Part shown: positions 1 through 10,567 of the stretch, piece after piece
Layout of the letters: every line of letters starts with the position of its first letter
Position numbering within the stretch: the stretch's first letter is position 1
From: Symbiodinium natans
Taxonomy: Eukaryota; Sar; Dinophyceae; Suessiales; Symbiodiniaceae
NCBI GenBank assembly: GCA_905221605.1
Contig: CAJNDS010002629.1
Span: 122,001 to 186,000, forward strand
DNA: 64,000 bases
Direction of reading: 5' to 3'
Made by a program: the position numbers and the translations under genes
Notes under the pieces: model-generated
What the model was told of the DNA's origin: nothing
Databases searched by the model: none
Seen by the model: the letters and a program-made list of their open reading frames with translations, nothing else

Positions 1-2583
1 AGAATCGGGCAAGAAGGCAGCTGGCTTGCATTTGCCCAGGCTGATGCTAGGAGAAGATGAGTTGAATGATGAGGCGCCGGCGTGGGATTGCCGAACAGAA
101 GTTGGTTTGCTGTCCTCAATGTCAAACACAGCATGCGGTAGAAAGAGAAGGAGGGAGGGAGACAGGGAGCACTGTAGCGCAAAGACGGTGTCACTCGGAA
201 CGTGAGGACTGGCGCACATTGTGCGCGAGGGGGTTCACAACTTCGAAAACCCTAAACCTCGGGGGTGACACGGATGCATGCCGCAGAGACACATGAAGAG
301 GTGCATGAAGAGGCTTGAGCACCGGGAGAGCACAGGCGACACCAGAAGCGTCTGCAAAACTAGGACATGTCAGTTCCGAGATGAAGCGTACGGAGACCGT
401 GATACAGACGGCCATGCCCAGAGTAGTGAGGCATCAAGAGGAAGGTGCGAACAGCCTGTAGAAGACGTGAAGCATGTGCTTCCCCATGTGATGAATAGCC
501 ACACGAAGTCGGGTACTATGGGTACTGAGAGAAGGGTTTCACAGCTGGTTACTGGGTCCTCGGTGCTGGGTTAGCCACTTGGTCTTATGCTGTTGTGGGG
601 GATGGTTTTGTGATGCTGGTTTGAGGAGGCATGAATCACCACGCAATTGGCGCAAAGTTAGGCCGTAGCATGACAACTCGAGGCTCAAGTGAACTTAGAA
701 GTAAGACGGTTTGTTGGGGAGAAAGGGGGCACTAGGGCATGTAAGATGAGTGATGTGGACAACCTGAATCCTTGCCTGGCGTGTGTGCTCGAAGCCTCGA
801 AGCCCTAAAGAAACCAAACCTGTTTCCAGTGCTTGAGGGAGAGTGAGGGTGAGAGTGAGTGAGAGAGAAAACCAAAAAGAGAGAAAACCAAAAAACAACC
901 TGGTAATGCAGGCCTTATGAGAGCTCTATCAGACACCCCCTCCCAAACCTACGCTGCCGCCGACTACAACACGTCCCGACGCGCGGACTGTCAGGCCCCA
1001 GAAAGAAAGAAAACAAAGAAAATGACGAGTTAGGGAGAGACTGGTGCAGGAAGCGGGAGCTTGAAGCCTCTCAAAAGTTCAATAGAAAGGGAAAGAGAGG
1101 GGGATTTCATTCGGAGGTAGCTTGGGGGGTGTAGTTTTTTGTCAGTGTGCGTTCGTGAACCAGGAGACATAAGGTCCACCAGTCAAAGTGGAGCCCATAG
1201 TACTTCGAAGATACTTACAACTTTGAAGCACAGTTTTCGCTTTCAACAGCAGCCCTTGAGGTGCACGCATCTGAAGATTTTGCCAGCTCCTCTCAGCTTT
1301 GTGTCCCGAGCGGAGAGCAGCATGTCACTGACATGGCTTACGGGGTGTGTCTTCTGACAATGTCGGAGGGTGCGATCGTGTTGTCATGGCCTGCTGTCAT
1401 TGTGTCATTTGCTTTCGTGGGAGAACTGGGACGCAACGCCCCACTTCTGTCAATTTCTGTCCAGGTTCCGCTGTGTCTCAGATTCCGTTGGCTTCCTTCC
1501 TTGGTCTACAGACGTGCGACTGCTCGGGGGAAGCGGGTTCGCCCCCGAACTTCATGCCTGCTGCAGGGAAGAAGACGAAATAGAAGAAGCAGAAGAAAAG
1601 AGAAGGGGGAGAGAGAGGGATAAGCACCCAACCACTACACCTAGGCCCGGCTCACTCGGACTGGACGGAGAAGCGGGCCGTCGTGGCCGGGGTCCTTCCT
1701 CTTGGGGAGGCCTCTTCGCTGAGTAGAATAAAAAGAAGAAAAAAGGATAGACTCTTTGGATCGCTCGGGATTGCGGCTGGAATGAAGAGAAACCGGCCAA
1801 GTGTAGCAATATATACCCTACTGGACAGACCCCGAAGCATTCGGCGACGGGTCTGGGAAAGAAGAGGAGAGAGACAGAGAGAGGATTGGAAGGGAGGGGG
1901 GACAGGGTCTGACTGGAACTTCATGCAGGCTGCGGAATTTGGAATTTGAAGAAAAGGCAGCGAGTGAGAGAGAAAGAGATTGCTTTTTGTCAGCCAAACC
2001 AAACGGACGCTGCGAACAACGCGGCTGTCCTCTCAAACGGACCTTGAGACTGACGTGCCCTTCGGGGCGGCTCTCCTGCCCAGGGGCCTTGACTGGCAGC
2101 AAGCAAGCAAGCGAGGAAGCAAGGAAGGAAGGAAGCGAGCGAGCAAGCGAGAGAGCCAACAGAGAGCAGCTGCAGAGGCACTCCGTAGCCTCTTCAGCAC
2201 CACGGACGTGACCGCTGTTTACTGCGAGTTCGCAGGACAGTTGTGGGACTGAGGTTTCGGGTTCCCCAGCAGCTGCACCAGTGTCTAAAATCTTCAAGTG
2301 GGTTCACGGCCTCGGTTGCACTGGCCCATGAGCCTACAGGCCTTGTACACGACTACGACGCTGCCCTGCTTGCGGCCATTGCTTCACAAGATGTGATTGC
2401 TGCCGAGGCAAGGCACACAGATGTAATGAATACACCTCGTGCATCCTCGTGCGGCGCATGGAGCTTTAAGTTTGTAAGAACTGTCTGAAGGATGCGTGAA
2501 TTGATGGGGTTCACGCACGCCAAAACGATGATGCGCAGGATCTTCTTGGCAAGGCCCAGGATCCGGATTGCTTCTTCTCCCAG
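1..2583. other. No recognised gene; 5' flank or introns
   Basis: Several overlapping short open frames occur here on both strands, but none carries a recognisable motif or a convincing exon border. A weak ankyrin-like stretch (residues AALLAAIASQDV, about 2360-2395) could be an upstream exon of the ankyrin gene that follows. Nothing else is supported. Confidence 0.6.
2095..2165. repeat. Degenerate AAGC/AAGG/GAGC short tandem repeat
   Basis: A purine-rich run of four-base units (AAGC, then AAGG, then GAGC) with frequent substitutions. It accounts for the charged low-complexity peptides read in this stretch. Confidence 0.8.
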
Positions 2584-2670
2584 TTTTCCGACTCAGACTT
2601 CTCGGGCTTCACAGCCCTAACTGCCGCCAGCTACCTTGGCAACTCGCATCTCGTGGCGTTGCTCCATGAG
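2584..2670 (+). CDS. Ankyrin gene exon a
   Basis: Follows acceptor ...tctcccag. Encodes one ankyrin unit, with FSDSDFSGFTALTAASYLG then LVALLHEA. The donor probably lies at GAG|gctagg (GC type). Confidence 0.8.
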
Positions 2671-5300
2671 GCTAGGCCCTAGGCGGCCACGCCAACCTCG
2701 CTGAGAAAGCCCGTATACCCTAGAGGCCCTAGCGGTAGAATTGAATGGCTGGTATAGACGCCGTATCCGAAACCTCTACTTTAGATTACTTTCGGGTTTC
2801 CAGCGTTCTTGTTCTCCTGCGTCCCCTTGTCCACCTTGTTCAAGGCCAAAGCTTCCCTCGACTCCCTGGACATGCGGGGCTTCTCGCCGCTGCAAATTGC
2901 CATCCATCAAGAGCACATGGCCCTGGTGCAGCTGCTCATCCAGTCTCGCGCAAACGTGAACCGGAACGGTGCCAGGGATTCAGCATTGACAAGCAAGCTT
3001 TAATGTATGGTAACAACCCCTTATCAAAAAAGTTTGGCCTGGCACAGTAGGGTTGTGGTGTGTACACTCTGTAGGACTCTATAGATAATCTTTGAAAAGT
3101 GAAGAGGGCTTTCCAAAAGGAACCTGCAGGTACCAGGGGCACTGCTCTTCAGGAGGCCGCCATTAAAGGCCTCGTGGCAGCTGCGCAGCTGCTGCTGGAG
3201 GCAGGAGCGGACAAGGACCCATGGCACACTGGTTGCTTGCGAGCGCCCACGCCAACCACAAACGTTCTTTGGGGCACTCCATTTGGCGGAAAGGGGGTCT
3301 GCGGGATAAGTGAGGCATGGGGCAAGCGGGGCAACTGGGGCAAGTGGCAGAAATCGATTAGTGGTGCAAGTAAAGCTTGCAAGTGGGGCAAGTGGCACAT
3401 ATCGGCTTCCAGACCAGAGAGTTGGGCGGGAGGATGTTGCTTCAACCGCGCAGTCCTGAGAGCATAAGAAGCCAACACATCCTTCAAGCCAAAGGGCGCA
3501 CTTAAACTCACTTAAACCCAGAATCCAATTTCCTCGCCCACAAATGTTGAGCACATTCTGTTGTGGAGAAGGACACGCGAGACTCGGAAGGCCGCAGCCC
3601 TTTGCTGGAAGCGGCTTCACGTGGTCATGGGGAGGCCAAGTGAGGGCTGAAGCTCTCGAGTTGGGCTTCGGAGCGTCCAAACTTTCCTTGGACCCCCACA
3701 TCCCTGAACAGTGGTCCAAAGGGCTTGGTTGGACCATTGGACCGAGTGTGATCTCAATAATTGGAAAATCTTCAGGTGGTGAGGATCCTTCTCGAAGCGC
3801 GGGCAAACGTGGACCAGGAGAACTGCTGGGGCAACCGCTCTGTCCTTGCAGCTGCAGCTTCCGGGCATCTGGGCATCCTGCACTCTCTCATCGCTGCCCA
3901 GGCTTCCCTCAACGAAGCAGACATTTCTGGTCGAACGCCCTTGACCGCCGCCATCGCCGCAAATCGCGTTGATGCCCTGCAGCTGCTTATCCATGCGAGG
4001 GCCAATGTAGACGACATGTACTATGGCTGGGCAGATATACCTCTTCATGCTGCAGCCTCCGCCGGCCAGTTGGAAGTGGTGCGCCTGCTCCTGCGCGCGC
4101 AGGCAAATGTTAATGCCTCTGGGACTCCTGACACCTCATTGGCAAAACTTTGCCTCCTTTTACTGTTGAAAAAACACAACCTTGTTCAGCTATCATCTGA
4201 ATGTTCTGCCTTGAGCTGCATGAGTGTGGAAGGGGGGGGGGACGAAGCCGCATGAGCCTGCACATAACAGAACAATGATGGACTTCCGCATTGCTCTGCA
4301 GAAGATGACGGCTTCGCCTGCACGTTGTCCAATCACCTAGGACCTACGCATCACCCTCACACTCACATTGTTGTATGCTTGTTGATTCACCCAGCCTTCG
4401 ATTCATGGACAGAATGAGAGAACATACCCAAGAAGCCAAGGAGCAGGGACCGCATCCCTCTCATCTCAGCTGCTGCCCGTGGCTTTCCTGATGTGGCACG
4501 TCTTCTGTTGGAGGTGCATATGGGGAGCGCTTGGGGCCCTGTCCCTAGTCCCTAATTGCCCAGAACGTTGGAGTTCCTTCTCAGAAAACCTGAGTCTCGG
4601 TCGGGCCGGGCCCATGAAAGCAAAGGGTTGCATCAGGTTGAATCGGGTATAATCGGGTTAAAGTCCACTTCAGCCCGTGATGTTGAACACTGGGAGAGCG
4701 GCTCTCTATATGAAGAGAAGTTCGCAGGCTTAAAGTGGCAAATGCTAGCGATATTGAGGGACGTCGTTCAAGAGGGACCGCCAAATTATAGAGGAGCAAA
4801 TGTTCACCCTACTTTCTTTTTTGGGGGTGAGGGTTGGGTAAACCGGGCAGAGCAAAAGGATAGCTAGAGTCAGAGCACACGGCAACGCGGTCTTCACCTT
4901 CCGCCAACCAGATTGCTTGGTGTGCATAGGTTCTTGACACTGTATACAAGTATACTGACAGTATACGAGGGCTTCGGAGGCGGCGGCGGATCCCCGGCGC
5001 ACGGGCATCGGCGGCCGCACAGCTCTGCAGGCTGCCAGTGGACTCGGTGACGGAAATTTGATATGCTCTGGTATGAGGGCTTCCTTGCGTAGAACAAAAG
5101 CTGACAAAAACTGAGCTCGACCTGACCGGAAACCAACATCCCAAGACGACCAACCAAGCTCATCAAGCATCTTGCACCATGCAACTACGTAAGCCGACTA
5201 CACCTTCAGACTGCGATCGTTGTTGTGAATGTAGCTTTTCGGCAGGCAGCGCAAGAAAGTGGGCAAGAGGCTGTCCTTAACATGCTGCTGGCCGCGTGTG
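2584..5300 (+). CDS. Ankyrin-repeat protein gene (multi-exon, partial)
   Basis: Recognised exons are about 2584-2670, 2852-2968, 3130-3218, 3776-4131, 4447-4513, 4980-5046 and 5262-5300. Joined, they give about seven ankyrin units with the usual pattern G-x-T-A/P-L-x-x-A-A followed by LLLEAxA. Examples are SGFTALTAASYLG, RGFSPLQIAIHQEH, GTALQEAAIKGLVAAAQLLL and GRTALQAASGLG. Several junctions restore the repeat in phase: AACG|gtgcc to ctgcag|GTACC, and GAG|gtgcat to ggag|GCGGCG. Ankyrin repeats are protein-binding scaffolds, and no catalytic domain is visible, so the partner and cell location are unknown. At least one half-repeat between 3218 and 3776 was not found. The 5' start and 3' end are not resolved; dinoflagellate ankyrin genes often have further domains. 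The family call is strong, while the completeness of the gene is uncertain. Confidence 0.85.
2852..2968 (+). CDS. Ankyrin gene exon b
   Basis: Encodes LDMRGFSPLQIAIHQEH followed by LVQLLIQSRANVNRN, a full ankyrin unit. Acceptor ccaaag; donor AACG|gtgcca (GT). Confidence 0.85.
3130..3218 (+). CDS. Ankyrin gene exon c
   Basis: Follows acceptor acctgcag and continues the codon split by the previous donor (G|GT). Encodes TRGTALQEAAIKGL and LLLEAGADKD, a near-consensus ankyrin unit. Confidence 0.85.
3776..4131 (+). CDS. Ankyrin gene exon d (about three repeats)
   Basis: The longest ankyrin exon, starting after acceptor atcttcag. It encodes VVRILLEARANVDQEN, ISGRTPLTAAIAANRVDAL, DIPLHAAASAGQLEVVRLLL and AQANVNAS in order, giving three consecutive repeats. 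The 3' border is approximate. Confidence 0.9.
4447..4513 (+). CDS. Ankyrin gene exon e
   Basis: Follows acceptor aggagcag. Encodes DRIPLISAAARGFPDVARLL then LE, an ankyrin helix pair. Donor GAG|gtgcat. Confidence 0.85.
4980..5046 (+). CDS. Ankyrin gene exon f
   Basis: Follows acceptor gcttcggag. Encodes AAADPRRTGIGGRTALQAAS, continuing directly from LLLE of the previous exon to complete a repeat. Donor GACTCG|gtgacg. Confidence 0.8.
5262..5300 (+). CDS. Ankyrin gene exon g (probable)
   Basis: Encodes GQEAVLNMLLAAC, which fits the second helix of the ankyrin unit begun in the previous exon. The acceptor is not a clean AG, so the 5' border is uncertain. Donor TGTG|gtgggc is plausible. No later ankyrin exon was recognised. 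Confidence 0.55.
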
Positions 5301-6251
5301 GTGGGCATGGTGCCGGAAGTCAAAAAAGTACCGGAATGTCTTCAAGGGCCTTGTTAAAGCTGAGCTGGTTGCCAAGCTCATTGTTCGCTTCTTATGTCCC
5401 CCTTGTTCTACACATTCAAGGCAGAGGTCCAGTGAGTTTACTGCTGAAGTCGGAAGGATGCGCGGAAGCCCGGAAAGCCCGTAACTTGTCCGCAGTCCGC
5501 CAGCCGCCGCCGCCATTTTTGCTGGAAGATGGCGTAGCTCTACTTAGTAGACGCAGCCGCTGCAGTACCCTCCAAGGGTATTTGCGCCTGCAACAGCCTG
5601 GAAAGGTCACCAGGCGCCCAAACCCAAACAAAAGAAGCCTCAGCCACGAAAGGCTCTGACCCCCAACTTGGAGCAGCTGAAATGAACTGAACTGAACCAA
5701 GCCAGATTACAGACCAGAGCAGATGTCACATCGTGTCATGCCTTGACCTAACTTCAAACCTTCGCATATCTCAGCAACTCAAGAAGTCCAGGGTTCAGGG
5801 GGCTGAGCACAAAAAGTCACCAAAAAACAAAGCCCCAGACTCCCCGCAGCCATAGGGCCTGAATGTCCATGGCGCAGTCGTAGGCCGAAGACCGGCCTTG
5901 TGCGACTGCAGGCTGTGGCCTTATGGGGGTCTATAGGATTCTATAGGGCTATCTTGAAGTTCAGGGTTTTGGTCCAGCAGTGCCGTTCTGCAATGTCGTG
6001 GCTTTTATATGCAACAAATCGTTTCGAAGGTCATGCATGCAACCAACATCTCCGAGAACAACTTACACCAGCTCCAAAATGAAATGCCTCAAGAATGATA
6101 CGCTAGTTGCAACTAGATGAGCATTTGCGTAGTTTGGATATAGCTCTGAGATCTTGCTTGGGCATGCGCATACCTATTTGCCTTCAACCCTTCCTAAATT
6201 GCCCGTGCTGTGGATGCTTTCACATGCCAATGGCCTCCATTGGTTGGTTGG

Positions 6252-6324
6252 CTTAAACCCTAAACCCTAAACCGCCTAAACCGCCTAAACCGCCTAAACC
6301 CCCTAAACCCTGAACCCCGAACCC
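6252..6324. repeat. Interstitial telomere-like CCCTAAA block
   Basis: Units of CTAAACC with variants (ACCGCCTAA, ACCCCCTAA, CCCTGAACCC). They match the reverse complement of the plant/dinoflagellate telomere unit TTTAGGG but are degenerate, so this is an internal array and not a chromosome end. Confidence 0.8.
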
Positions 6325-6425
6325 TTAGCCTTCATGGCATCCGCTTGAGGTATGACTCTGCAGGCGCCGGGGAGCCGCATGGGCTCCAAAGACAGCCGGC
6401 CCAAGGAGCGTTTCCCAGGTTGTTG

Positions 6426-6466
6426 AGGGGGGTTCAGGGGTTTAGGGTTTAGGGGTTTAGGGGTAA
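6426..6466. repeat. Interstitial telomere-like TTTAGGG block, opposite sense
   Basis: Reads GGGGTTCAGGGGTTTAGGG and continues with TTTAGGGG units. It lies about 100 bases after the CCCTAAA block and is the same motif on the other strand, so the two blocks face each other. Confidence 0.8.
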
Positions 6467-6468
6467 AC

Positions 6469-6469
<1 letters not shown>

Positions 6470-6502
<33 letters not shown>
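6470..6502. repeat. (GA)n microsatellite
   Basis: About 16 GA dinucleotides immediately after the telomere-like block. Confidence 0.95.
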
Positions 6503-6506
<4 letters not shown>

Positions 6507-9500
6507 TTTACCCGGCAGTCGTTACGAGGCCAGGATGCAAAAAAGGGCTTAGGGACTCAAACAATAGCCTCCGCAACCGCCAAGTTGCTGTACTTTCTGC
6601 TTTTTGCAATGCTTTGCTCCTCGTCACTGCAGTGCTTACCCGCCATCCAGCAACTTACTTGGGGTTTCTGGATCTGGATTCCACCAAATGACCGGTTTTT
6701 GAGGAGATCACTTTCCTGGAATCCCCGCGCGATTCGCGCAGACCTTCCGTAAGCTCGGCTGGCAAAGAAGCATGTTGGTTTGGGGTTTCTAGGACGAAAG
6801 GACAATTTTTCCACCGTGGACACGGGATTGTGAACCCGGAAAGTCAAGCGCAGTACGCACACCCTAACTGTGCTGTGGCATAATTGTGGAAGGGCGCCTG
6901 TTCTGCTAAAGTTGCACCCTCTTCAAGTCTAGAAGCCTGCACTATGGCTCTATACTGTAAGATGTAAGGCTTCTGGGGCTTATCCTGTCTCAGTACTGTT
7001 GTCTATGTTTGTGGGGGGTCTATTAATAATGAGCCGCAAATAGCCGGCTCATAAATCGCAGGTTCACGTTGCTGTTCCGAAGTTAGTAAGTCGTGCAGAA
7101 CCGCCCTTCCCAACAAGGTCGGCCAAGCAACGGAACACCTCCCTCGAGATTTGTTTGCCAAAGCCCAGTGGCCTAGCATAGGTCTGGAGTGCAGTTCTGT
7201 GCTGCTACATATGGACAAATATTACCGGCACGTGAGGAAGGGATTGGTGCAGCTTTGAGCGTTCCATGATGTTAGGTGAGAAGCACCCCTGGCAATTCAC
7301 CGGCTCCCTCGCCGACGGCATCGGCAGATCCCAGCGGCATCTTCCGAGGCACATGCTGGGGTCTCTCAGCATGGGTGTGAGGCGGAAGGCTTGAACTGGT
7401 CTAGGTGCTTAGTTTCTCCGAACTGCTCGGTGTTGCCTGCTGTCCAGGGTCGGTTTGTGTCTGAATTGCATAACATTCCTCTGCCTTCAAGCAAAAGTTG
7501 TTGGCAACGATTTTCGCAGCGGCAGTGGGACAGTCGCAACAACCTGCGCAGATCGAAAGCGGAAGAGAAGTGTGGTTGTGCCCGTGAAAGTGCATCTTGG
7601 CCATGGTTGGGAAAGCATCCCAGATACCAAAGCAGAGCACACTCAGGGACATGTGTTCTGCTTGGAGGCGTTGCAAGTGTTGGATTGAAGGGCACGGCTT
7701 TGACCACGAAGGTTTCGGAAACTTCGGGCCCCATGAAGGAACCTGCAGCTCTCCTCCCAGAAAGCAGAAGTCAACCGAAGAGGCCCCGAAGAGGTCTTTC
7801 AAAACCCATGAATATGCATATTCACTCTCGGCAGCATATGGCTGGGCACCAAGACCTCAAATCCGGACTTGCTCGCAACATGGTAGCTTAGCATCCTCAA
7901 TCCTATAGGTTCAAGCTGGAAGAGTGTGAAGTTACTTTCCATACTGCACCCGCGTGGTTTGCAGATCTTGATGTAGGGTTTTGGGGCTGGAGCTGAGCTT
8001 CCAGCGCCCACAAAAACAAAGTCTGTGTCTGCCCACTTACATGTTCCCAACCGAGGAAAATCAGCGCCGCCGCAAGTGATGACAATGATGCGGATTGTCG
8101 TTCAGAGCCACTGGAATGGTTTGGAAGGGGGTAGAGAAGAAATGGCATGGTGGAAAACGGCACAGCATGCGTGAAAAGAAAAGACCCTGAAGCTTTTGTC
8201 CATGGAACTTGCTTCGGCACGTTCTGCTGGGTATAGAGCGGAGCATGTTTCTCCTGCACTGCGCTTGCTGTTGCAGATTCAAGGGCTTCGGGCATGAAGG
8301 GCGTACTAGTCATGGAGAGTCGAAGCTTTTCAGGCGATTCAGGGCTGGGGGGAAGTGTTCAGAACACCACGATGTCGTAAAGCAGAACAGGCCACGAAGC
8401 CTTCACCAGTCCTTCACACAATTTCGGGAGAAGTGTGCATTTCTGCCCCGAAAAGATTTCCCGAGGTCCTGGGGTTGAGTCCAGGCACCCCCGCCAATAA
8501 TATGAGTGTAGACTGACGTTCACTACACAGGGTGGAGGGGCCTCCGCACTCTGATGTTCTCAGTTTTTGTTGGGACGACCTTTTTCGGCCCTTGGGTTGG
8601 AAACCAGCCTTATCAAGCCAAACGCCGAATTATGCAATCCCCAATGCAGAAGACCTGCAAGCATCGAAGCCCTAGCCCAAGGTTGTCCGACACGGCCGGC
8701 CTAATCAGCCGAGCCATAAGCGTCGCGACGCAAGGAAGCGACCCTGAGGAGCCCAAGCGGAAGTTGAGGGTGGGAAGGGTCTTTCTTATGTGAGAGTGAC
8801 TTTGTGTCTCAAATAGTTCGTTCGCACACTTTTTCTCACTTCATTGTCAGGTACGGCTGCCGGCGTGTGTGTGGGGTGGGGATTATTTATATTTATATGA
8901 TGTGTTTTTGTTTTTGTTTTTTTTTGTGGGGGGGGGGGAAGCTTTCGGAGGAAGGGTTCTTAAAAGCAGGAGGGCCTTGAAAGATAAGAGCCTGAACAAG
9001 TTGAGCCAATCTTGTGCCCCGACAAAGGAGCCGAAGGAGCCTCCCAACATCAACTACCTGGACAACGTGCTGAGACGCTCGACCTCTGAGTTTGAGGGCT
9101 CAGGGACGTGCAATTGACCAGGAGCCAAAGTACGATGCCAGAAGTCCCTACTTCAGAGCTGGGGTGGTCTCCGTTGCCCCTCCAGCCTTCGAATCTGCGA
9201 AAACCCTGTCCCCTTTTTCCCTCACGGTTGGCATCCTCTGGCTGAGCCAGCTACAAGCATGGCCTTATAAGCCCAACTTCCTTAAAGTTCCGGAAAGCCC
9301 TTCAAGAGCCCTCACGAGCCCTCAGTTGGCCCGGAGCCGACAAGGATATGAGTTCCGCCGTGCGGGGCCCGGCTTGGAGGATGCCCGAGGAAGTGCCTGG
9401 CCTTGGGATTCAAATCAGGATACGTTGCAAGGGGTATCTCAACTCTGTGGGATGTCTTGGGCGTCCAGGGATGTTTGGGGTTTAGAAGGGTCGAGACCGG

Positions 9501-9784
9501 TAGAGCTCCAGGAGTGGTGTAAAGGTCTGAAACTCCAACAGCAAATCGCACAACTTGTTTAGTTTCTTTATTGTTGTGTATTCCAAATGTTGGTTTTCTG
9601 CATGTACAGCACGTTTTCGCCTCTTCAGGCAAGCGCCCTCTGGCTGTACCCGAGGTACTTCCATCTTCAATGAGTCCGAGAACAGCCGAAGCCCCTTGTG
9701 ATGGATCGGAGTGTTGTATTTCAGGTGAGACGGATAGGATCCCGGTGTCAACTGCAAGATCCGCCTTGCATCCGCCTTCCCCGC

Positions 9785-9811
9785 CTCCCCCCCTTCCCCC
9801 CCCCCCCCGCC
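9785..9811. repeat. Poly(C) tract
   Basis: A near-pure C run (CCTCCCCCCCTTCCCC and onward) of about 27 bases. Length errors are likely in such tracts. Confidence 0.9.
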
Positions 9812-10475
9812 CCTTCCCGAGTTGTAATACCTATGTTCAGAAGATCCTGAGCTCCTCAGACCAGGTCTCAGGGCTTCCACTGTCTGTCAGCTGATATAGG
9901 CGGAATTCTCTCGTTCCAATCTACCGAGCTGTAATGCTTGCAAACCCTTACGTCCCTCCCCTGCTGCTCCCCCTTGCGCCCAGAACCTCAAGACTTGGGT
10001 CCGAGACCGTGATCGTTTAGAGTCGAGGTTTACTTCTCCGATCGCAGTCCTGGCGCTCTCTTGCCGCTGCAGAAGCAGAGGTGGGGGTTCGTTCGATTTG
10101 TTGACACAAGGCTTCGTGAAGATCTTTATCTCTCTTCAGACCGGCTTTTGCAGTTTTCGGGGGAAGGGGCTCTCCAATGTTATCCCACATCGCCCGCTTC
10201 TGCGCAGGAGGGTGTGCCCACAGTGTGGACGGCTGAAGGCTTGGAGAGGCAGCAGGAATCTCGGCTCAGTGGCCACACATGATATCGGGCACAGCCTGAT
10301 CAAGCTGCGCATTAAAAGTGGGGCTGCATGAATTGTTCAGGTTTTCATCAGATGTATGCCCTTTGAGATGTTTGGACTTGTGCTTTGGATAGTTGCCAGC
10401 CCCCTTGAATTTGGCATGCTGCCAGAAGTGCTACTTGGAGCAGCTAGGTGAAGGCATGTTGAGACCGCCTTGCAG

Positions 10476-10567
10476 CACCCCAGAGCATGAAGATGAGGAA
10501 GAGCTGGAGCTGGAGAAGGGGCCCATCCAAGAGTTCTGCGAACAGCTACAGAACAAGCGGCATCATG
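10476..10567 (+). CDS. Exon-like piece, acidic, unassigned
   Basis: After acceptor cttgcag a clean frame reads PEHEDEEELELEKGPIQEF, then CEQLQNKRHH, ending at a possible GC donor (CATG|gctgca). The composition is that of an acidic helical linker. No family is recognised and no partner exons were found nearby, so this may be chance. Confidence 0.3.

Larger units (their letters stand above)
5301..10475. other. No recognised gene
   Basis: Both strands were read. Only short unrelated frames, scattered simple repeats and telomere-like blocks were seen. The stretch may hold the 3' end of the ankyrin gene and intergenic DNA, but no exon could be supported. Confidence 0.55.

Noticed and set aside
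3024-3806. Minus-strand open frame of 260 codons across the ankyrin region
   Set aside because: It overlaps true ankyrin exons on the other strand, lacks motifs and is rich in Pro/Ser/Cys as expected for chance frames.
5225-5659. 144-codon plus-strand frame taken as a single protein
   Set aside because: Only its first part (GQEAVLNMLLAAC) fits the ankyrin gene. The remainder runs into intron sequence without any pattern.
9001-9012. TTGAGCCAA, resembling part of the reverse complement of the dinoflagellate spliced leader
   Set aside because: Only nine bases match, which is expected by chance in a window this size. No fuller leader or relict was seen.
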